Notes under the pieces: model-generated
The model's database searches: none
What the model saw: only the letters and a program-made list of their open reading frames with translations
Told to the model about the DNA's origin: nothing
Assembly (NCBI GenBank): GCA_013297695.1
Contig: JAAFHX010000008.1
Location: 1-47,371 of the forward strand
Reading direction: 5' to 3'
Origin: Rhodobacterales bacterium
GTDB taxonomy: Bacteria > Pseudomonadota > Alphaproteobacteria > Rhodobacterales > Rhodobacteraceae
Length of the DNA stretch: 47,371 nt
Part shown: piece by piece, positions 42,684 to 47,371 of the stretch
How the letters are laid out: each line of letters opens with the position of its first letter
How positions within the stretch are numbered: the first letter of the stretch is position 1
Translations under genes and position numbers: made by a program

Positions 42684-43775
42684 TCAGACCGGCGGCCAGG
42701 GGCCGACGATGTGCTTGTCGGGGTTGGCCAGAACGTCGTCGCCCACCGGGGCCAGCGCCGCCGCGACCTTTTCGGCCGTTTGCTGGCGGTCGATGATGGC
42801 ATCGACATTGTCCGCGCTGACCAGTTCGCCCGGCACCAGCAGCAGGCCCTGGATCAGCGGCGTGCCGTTCAGCTTGGCATTGGCCAGCGCCCGGGTAGCG
42901 ATGTAGCCGGCCAGCCAGTGGCCCGGCGACATGATGTAGCTGACCGTGCCGTCCTTGACCGCCTGCAGGTTGCCCGCTTCAAGGTCGAATCCGCCCGAGG
43001 GCAGCTTGAACCCCTTGCGCTGGCCCAGAAGGCCCCAGGCCGTCGCATCGGCGGCACTGGGGGCCAGCACGGCGACGGCATCGGGGTTGGCGGTCAGCAG
43101 CCCGTCCCAGGACGCAAAGATTTCGGGCGAAGATTTGCCGACACCGGCGGTGGATACGGGCCCCACGATCTTCAGGTCGGGGCGCAGTTCGGCGATCTTG
43201 GCCAGCATGCCCTTGATGCGCATGTCAAGCGGCGGAACCCCGATCCCGGTGCTGCCGATGATCACCGACCCCTTGGCATCGGCGGGCACCAGCGCCAGCA
43301 CCTTTTCGGCGATCTGCGCACCCAGGCCCACGTTGTCGGCGGTGATGAACAGGCCGACGCCGCTTCCCTCGGGCGGCGGGGCGTCGATGGCAACCACGGG
43401 AATGCCTGCGGCCACGGCGTCCATCACCGGGCGGGTCATCGGACCGGCGGCAAGGCTTTGCAGCACGATGCCGTCGGTCTGGGTCTGGGCAATGGGGCCG
43501 AACAGGGCCGCCTGCTGCTGCGGGTCGCCGCTGTCGGGGGCCGCCGTCTGCAGGTGCACGCGCGGGTCCAGCGCCGCGACGGCAAGGCCGCCATTGGCCA
43601 TCTGCACGAAGGCATCGGTCTTGGTTTCCCAATAGACGAAGCCAAGCTCGATCGGCTTGTCCTGCGCCAGCGCGACACCGCGCGTGGCCCCCAGAAGCGC
43701 CGCCGCCCCTGCGCCGGCCAGAAGGGCCCGGCGGCCGATGCGCAGCGCGCCTGCCCTGTCGTGGTCCTGTTGCAT
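42684..43775 (-). CDS. Sugar-type ABC substrate-binding protein (RbsB-like, Peripla_BP_4)
   Basis: 363 residues. Twin-arginine-type signal (IGRRALLAGAGAAALLGA) with cleavage near ALA|QD, then IELGFVYWETKTDAFVQMA and GIPVVAIDAPPPEGSGVGLF, the pattern of D-ribose/galactose-type binding proteins. Good GGGAGGA upstream. The ligand may be a sugar or a polyol; the esterase in the same operon suggests an ester or glycoside breakdown product. Confidence 0.87.
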   Translation of the reverse strand: MQQDHDRAGALRIGRRALLAGAGAAALLGATRGVALAQDKPIELGFVYWETKTDAFVQMANGGLAVAALDPRVHLQTAAPDSGDPQQQAALFGPIAQTQTDGIVLQSLAAGPMTRPVMDAVAAGIPVVAIDAPPPEGSGVGLFITADNVGLGAQIAEKVLALVPADAKGSVIIGSTGIGVPPLDMRIKGMLAKIAELRPDLKIVGPVSTAGVGKSSPEIFASWDGLLTANPDAVAVLAPSAADATAWGLLGQRKGFKLPSGGFDLEAGNLQAVKDGTVSYIMSPGHWLAGYIATRALANAKLNGTPLIQGLLLVPGELVSADNVDAIIDRQQTAEKVAAALAPVGDDVLANPDKHIVGPWPPV

Positions 43776-43813
43776 GGTCTGATCCTCCCTCTTGATCTCT
43801 GATGGGTTGTGCT

Positions 43814-44833
43814 TCAGTGCCGGGTGCCGCCGCGCCGCTGGCGCTGGACCAGCCCGTCAACCGACACGGCACCCAGGATCACCGCACCGGTCGCGAACTG
43901 CGCCCAGGTGGCGGGAATCTGGAAATAGACAAGGCCGACCGACACGGCCGTCAGCAGGACAGCCCCGACGATGGCCCCGAAGACGGTCGCCTTGCCGCCC
44001 GCCAGCGGCGTGCCGCCGATGACCGCCCCGGCCACGGCGAACAGCTCGATCCCGCCGCCGCTTTGCGGGTCGCCGACGGTAAAGAATGCCAGCGCGACAA
44101 TCCCCGAAATGCCCGCCATCAGCCCCGCCAGCACAAAGCCGATGGTCTTGGTCTGGCGGATCGGGATGCCGGAAAAGGCGGCGGCATCGGGGTTCGACCC
44201 GATCTGCCGCACGCGGTAGCCGAACGGAGTGCGGTGCATCACCAGCGCCAACACGACCCCCGCCAGCACCAGCAGCCAGACCGACGCCGGCAGGCCCAGC
44301 ACCCGCCCGCCGCCCAGAAAGGCGATCACGGGATCGCTCAGCGGCACGCCGGTCACCTGCGTGCCCCCGGCAAGCGCCAGCGCCAGCCCGCGCAGCATCC
44401 AGCTCATCGCCAGCGTGCCGATCAGCGACGGAATGCCGATGACCACGGCGGCCAGCGCATTCAGCAGGCCCACGCCCATCGAAACCGCCAGCGCGGCACC
44501 GATGGCCAGCATCGGGTTGAACCCGGACCGCATCATCAGCGCGGCGATGATCCCGGTCAGGACATAGTTGCCGCCCACCGACAGGTCGATCTCGTTCTGC
44601 GGGATCAGGAACACCAGACCCGCCGCGATCAGCGCGGCATAGACCGCGCTTTGCACCACGTTGATCAACTGGCCGGGCGCAAGGAAGTTCGGATGGAACA
44701 CGCCCACGACCGCCAGCACGAAGACCAGCGCCAGCACGGCACTTGTCCAGTCGGCGGTGACCAGCCGACGGATCGACCAGGTTTCGGACGCGGCCATGGG
44801 GGCGCGCAGGGCGTCGGTGCGTTGGTCTGTCAT
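43814..44833 (-). CDS. Sugar-type ABC permease (RbsC family)
   Basis: 339 residues, about eight to ten helices. Family motifs NEIDLSVGGNYVLTG and GIPIRQTKTIGFVLAGLMAGI and AVIGGTPLAGGKATVFG. The start at 44833 overlaps the hydrolase stop (ATGA), so both are co-translated. The binding-protein gene follows after 38 bases. Confidence 0.92.
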   Translation of the reverse strand: MTDQRTDALRAPMAASETWSIRRLVTADWTSAVLALVFVLAVVGVFHPNFLAPGQLINVVQSAVYAALIAAGLVFLIPQNEIDLSVGGNYVLTGIIAALMMRSGFNPMLAIGAALAVSMGVGLLNALAAVVIGIPSLIGTLAMSWMLRGLALALAGGTQVTGVPLSDPVIAFLGGGRVLGLPASVWLLVLAGVVLALVMHRTPFGYRVRQIGSNPDAAAFSGIPIRQTKTIGFVLAGLMAGISGIVALAFFTVGDPQSGGGIELFAVAGAVIGGTPLAGGKATVFGAIVGAVLLTAVSVGLVYFQIPATWAQFATGAVILGAVSVDGLVQRQRRGGTRH

Positions 44834-45666
44834 GCTGAAACCTCGGTGCCGTGGCGCGCAAAGGCGGCGCTCAGGAAATCTGCGACGCGGGCCATGGTCT
44901 GCGGCTGCTCAAACTCGCCGCCGCCATGGGTGCCGCCGGGAAGAATGTCGATCTCGAGCCGGGGCGCGGTGCCGAACGCGGCCAAGGCGCGATGCAGCCG
45001 CCGGGCCTGTTCGGGGGCGATATAGGGGTCGAGCGCGCCGTGCATGATGAGAAACGCAGGCAGCGCCGCGCCGGGCGGCAGGTGGTCCAGTTGGGCCACC
45101 GGGCTTGCCCGGCGTGCAAGGTCGGGATGATCGGCGACGGTGGCCCCGATCAGCACGCTTTCGGGGCTGTCGGGCGCATCGTTGCGCCCGGTCGCCCGGG
45201 TGATGCCGGTGGCGATGATGTCACTGTCCATCGTCGGGAAATCGACGGGCGGGAACCAGACGATGCTGGCCGCCAGCCGGGTTGCCGGGCTGGCCGACAG
45301 CGCGATGCCCACCGCTGCCGACAGATGCCCCCCGGCCGACGGGCCGAAACTTGCCAGCCTGTCACCGTCGAAACCAAACCGGGCCGCTTGCGCGCGCAGA
45401 TAGGCAAAGGCCGTGCACAGATCATCCAGTTGGGCAGGCCAGATAGCTTCGGTTGAAAAGCGGTACTGGACGCTGGCCACCGCGAAACCGGCATCGACCA
45501 GCGCCAGACGTTCGCGCAGGCAATCGGTCTTGTCCCCCATGCGGAACGCGCCGCCGTGGATGAACACGACCAGAGGCGGCGGGCTGACGGCTTCGGGCAC
45601 CAGCAGGTCCAGCACGTTGCGCGGCGACCCGGTCGCATAGGCGACATCCGAAAAGCTGCGCATCAT
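44830..45666 (-). CDS. Alpha/beta-hydrolase, HGG-type esterase/lipase
   Basis: 278 residues. Oxyanion motif HGGAF (37-41), nucleophile Ser110 in GPSAGG, Asp213 in GALDPY and His247 in GGTHGGG: a full hormone-sensitive-lipase/carboxylesterase type triad. GAGGAG lies 4-7 bases before tandem ATGs at 45666/45663; the frame runs on upstream without protein-like sequence. No signal peptide, so it acts in the cytosol, presumably on an acylated compound brought in by the adjacent importer. First gene of the sugar-type ABC operon. Confidence 0.85.
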   Translation of the reverse strand: MMRSFSDVAYATGSPRNVLDLLVPEAVSPPPLVVFIHGGAFRMGDKTDCLRERLALVDAGFAVASVQYRFSTEAIWPAQLDDLCTAFAYLRAQAARFGFDGDRLASFGPSAGGHLSAAVGIALSASPATRLAASIVWFPPVDFPTMDSDIIATGITRATGRNDAPDSPESVLIGATVADHPDLARRASPVAQLDHLPPGAALPAFLIMHGALDPYIAPEQARRLHRALAAFGTAPRLEIDILPGGTHGGGEFEQPQTMARVADFLSAAFARHGTEVSA

Positions 45667-46123
45667 CGGGCTCCTCGCCCGCTGTCCCGTTCCGGGATGA
45701 ACTGCCGTGTCATGCTGCCTGCCCCCCTTTGGCCGTAGCCCCATACCCGGGTTCGGCCCCCCCTGTAGGTGCCCCGAAACCTGCGGTTCCGGCTATTCGG
45801 AACGACACCGACACTCATAAGTTCTTGCTATGCCCATCATTGCGATCCGACCTTGGGCCGGGCTGCACCCGGTTCACCGGACGGCAAGGATCAGTCGGGG
45901 AGGCCCCGAAATGATCCGTCCTGACCCGCACAGGCGATTTCCGGCACCGCCCGGACGCGGGACCGCAAGATGGCCCCGCGCGCGACCCTGCGGGCAGGTT
46001 CACCTGCCGGGCGGATCGAAAGCGGGGAAGGGCACGGCAATCCGGACAGGCAGCCGGGCAGACCCGAGGGGGCGGTTGGCCCGGTCATGCCCGGCGGGGG
46101 ACACGACCGACCGGCTGTCCGGA
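45667..46123. other. 457-base gap upstream of the esterase/sugar-ABC operon
   Basis: No gene seen. It should hold the minus-strand promoter for the esterase operon. It carries the 18-base palindrome at 45786-45803, a looser GTTC-N6-GAAC at 45689-45702, and GGCAGGT-TC-ACCTGCC at 45993-46008, the last perhaps ending the tautomerase transcript. Confidence 0.5.
45786..45803. promoter_or_regulatory. Candidate operator palindrome GTTCCG-N6-CGGAAC
   Basis: Perfect 6-base arms with a 6-base AT-richer centre, 120 bases upstream of the esterase start. The shape fits a site for a LacI- or GntR-like dimer, but no such regulator gene is in the window. Confidence 0.4.
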
Positions 46124-47179
46124 TCAGCGCGGAAAGACCCGCCCATCCATCAGCTTGCGGGCGGTACGGATCGTTCCGGCCCCGCGAACCTGGCCGTCGG
46201 GGCCGACGTCGAGGTAGACCTCGGCGGCCCCGGTCGGATGTTCGACGGCAAAGCGGCCATCGGGCGGGATCACCGCCAGCCCCGCCGCCGGGCTGCCCGG
46301 CAGCAGGCAGGCGGTGGCCACGCTGACGGCGGCGAAAACGCCGACCGAGGCATGGACACGGTGCGGAATGAAGCTGCGCGTGCCGATGGCACCGCCCGCG
46401 CGCGGGGCTGACAGCAGCGTCATCTTGGGCACCGAGGCCGCTGTCACATCGCCAAGGTTCATCATCGGGCCGGCCAGCAGCCGGATCGCCTCGATTCGCG
46501 TGCGGAGCGGCTCCATCGCCTCGATCTCGTCGCGGGTCTCGGCCCCGGTCAGGCCGAAATCGGCGGCGCGCAGGACAACGACCGGCATGCCGTTGTCGAT
46601 CAGCGTGCAGGCCACCCCGTCGATCACATCGACGGACCGGCCCGTGGGCAGCAGCGCGCCGCACATCGACCCGGCAATGCCGTCGAACATCAGCCGCACC
46701 GGGGCGGCGGTGCCGGGAACCCCGTCGATGGCCATGGCACCTGCATAGGTCACCTGCCCGCCGGGGGTTTCCACCTCGGCCCGCGCCACCTCGCCGGTAT
46801 TGACCATGTGGATTCGTACCGGGGTCACCCCGTCGCGCGCCACGACCAGCCCGCGCTCGATCGCGGCCGGGCCGACAGCGGCGAGGATATTGCCGCAGCC
46901 CTGCGCAGTGCTGACCAGCGGCTGATCGACGAAGACCTGCAGGAACAGGTAATCGACATCGGCATCCGCCCGGCTGGAGGGCGACAGCACCGCGACCTTG
47001 GAGGTCAGCGGGTCTGCCCCGCCGATGCCGTCGATCTGGCGCGGGTCCGGGCTGCCCATGATTGCCAGCAGCAGTGCATCCCGCAGGCCCGGATCGGCGG
47101 GCAGATCAGATGCCAGCAGATAGGCCCCTTTCGAGGTGCCGCCGCGCATCCACAGGCAGGGGATCCCGCCGCCTGACAC
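46124..47179 (-). CDS. galD: PrpF-family tautomerase, probably 4-oxalomesaconate tautomerase
   Basis: 351 residues, GTG start at 47179, 2 bases after the preceding stop. Typical sequence IPCLWMRGGTSKGAYLLASDLP, MGSPDPRQIDGIGGADPLTSKVAVLS and GCGNILAAVGPAAIERG (Cys95), as in GalD of Pseudomonas putida; the related PrpF acts on aconitates. GalD turns the keto form of 4-oxalomesaconate to its enol form in gallate/protocatechuate 4,5-cleavage. The upstream tannase-like gene supports a gallate role; other pathway genes would lie outside the window. Confidence 0.75.
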   Translation of the reverse strand: MSGGGIPCLWMRGGTSKGAYLLASDLPADPGLRDALLLAIMGSPDPRQIDGIGGADPLTSKVAVLSPSSRADADVDYLFLQVFVDQPLVSTAQGCGNILAAVGPAAIERGLVVARDGVTPVRIHMVNTGEVARAEVETPGGQVTYAGAMAIDGVPGTAAPVRLMFDGIAGSMCGALLPTGRSVDVIDGVACTLIDNGMPVVVLRAADFGLTGAETRDEIEAMEPLRTRIEAIRLLAGPMMNLGDVTAASVPKMTLLSAPRAGGAIGTRSFIPHRVHASVGVFAAVSVATACLLPGSPAAGLAVIPPDGRFAVEHPTGAAEVYLDVGPDGQVRGAGTIRTARKLMDGRVFPR

Positions 47180-47181
47180 GG

Positions 47182-47371
47182 TCAGTTCTCCGGCGTGAAG
47201 GGGGCGAAGAAATCGGCACCCGCCCAGTCGCGCAGGGCGACGATCTCGGCATCCGGGCCGCGCACCCAGTTTGTGGCGTCGGCGGGGTTGCCTGTGCCGG
47301 AAAAGGTCGCGGTCGCAGGCCAGGGCCAGACCGGCCGCGTCCTGTCGGGCAGGGGGGGCACGCCGAGGTCG
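47182..47371 (-). CDS. 3' end of a probable tannase/feruloyl-esterase-family gene
   Basis: Only the last 62 or so codons are present; the frame is open to the window edge. The tail reads TRPVWPWPATATFSGTGNPA then DATNWV, resembling the C-terminus of tannase/feruloyl esterase family proteins (R-P-x2-P-x-P, then G-x-G, then D-A), followed by a tail ending APFTPEN. The stop is 2 bases from the GTG of the tautomerase gene, so they are one operon. A tannase would release gallate from gallate esters. Identification rests on a short stretch only. Confidence 0.45.
   Translation of the reverse strand, partial: DLGVPPLPDRTRPVWPWPATATFSGTGNPADATNWVRGPDAEIVALRDWAGADFFAPFTPEN

Noticed and set aside
45689-45702. 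GTTC-N6-GAAC as a second copy of the 45786 palindrome
   Set aside because: Arms are only 4 bases and the spacing between half-sites differs, so it is probably not the same operator.
1-47371. CRISPR array, insertion sequence, integrase, tRNA, rRNA or riboswitch
   Set aside because: No regularly spaced repeats, transposase or integrase-like proteins, cloverleaf-like sequence or known riboswitch core were seen by eye.

Overview
The window is high-GC DNA with dense, co-directional operons, many 4-base ATGA/TGATG gene overlaps and twin-arginine-type signal sequences on most ABC binding proteins. Gene order and protein types (lysA followed by a TIGR02302/DUF4175 protein, an MJ0042 zinc-ribbon protein, NasT-NasS control of nitrate assimilation) point to an alphaproteobacterium, most likely a Rhodobacteraceae member (Rhodobacter/Paracoccus-like). 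That placement is inference from content; no rRNA or other marker is present.

Layout. 1-5250: housekeeping (3' end of lysA, TIGR02302 membrane protein, zinc-ribbon protein, PlsC-type acyltransferase). 5290-7652: a phosphoribosyltransferase and a BtpA-like TIM-barrel protein, divergent from a LysR regulator with a LysR-type box between them. 7766-11620: a PotD/B/C/A-type (polyamine-like) ABC importer. 11617-23544: an aromatic catabolic island with a divergent LysR regulator, two intradiol (hydroxyquinol-type) dioxygenases, a PcpA/LinE-type p-hydroquinone dioxygenase, an MhqD-like hydrolase, maleylacetate reductase and a TfdB/PheA-type flavin monooxygenase, with a complete Liv-type ABC importer embedded inside the operon. 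23988-29236: a second complete Liv-type importer. 29537-40775: nitrate assimilation (nasT, nasS, an RNA leader with ANTAR-type hairpins, nrtABC-type importer, nirB, nirD, nasA, siroheme methyltransferase). 41134-45666 (minus strand): a sugar-type (RbsA/B/C) ABC importer led by an alpha/beta-hydrolase. 46124-47371 (minus strand): a GalD/PrpF-type tautomerase preceded by the 3' end of a probable tannase/feruloyl-esterase-family gene.

How it fits together. In the catabolic island every ring-cleavage route converges on maleylacetate, which the reductase would feed to 3-oxoadipate; the monooxygenase would supply the hydroxylated ring and the embedded transporter the substrate. In the nitrate block, NasS (a cytosolic nitrate-binding protein) would hold NasT until nitrate is present; NasT's ANTAR domain would then bind the leader before the nrt-nir-nas genes and allow read-through. 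The leader shows three successive hairpins with AxxGxx hexaloops, directly downstream of a candidate promoter: the most striking non-coding signal here.

A further pattern is a strong GC hairpin directly after the binding-protein gene in three separate ABC operons, which would separate the level of binding protein from that of the membrane parts. I saw no tRNA, rRNA, insertion sequence, CRISPR array or prophage gene.
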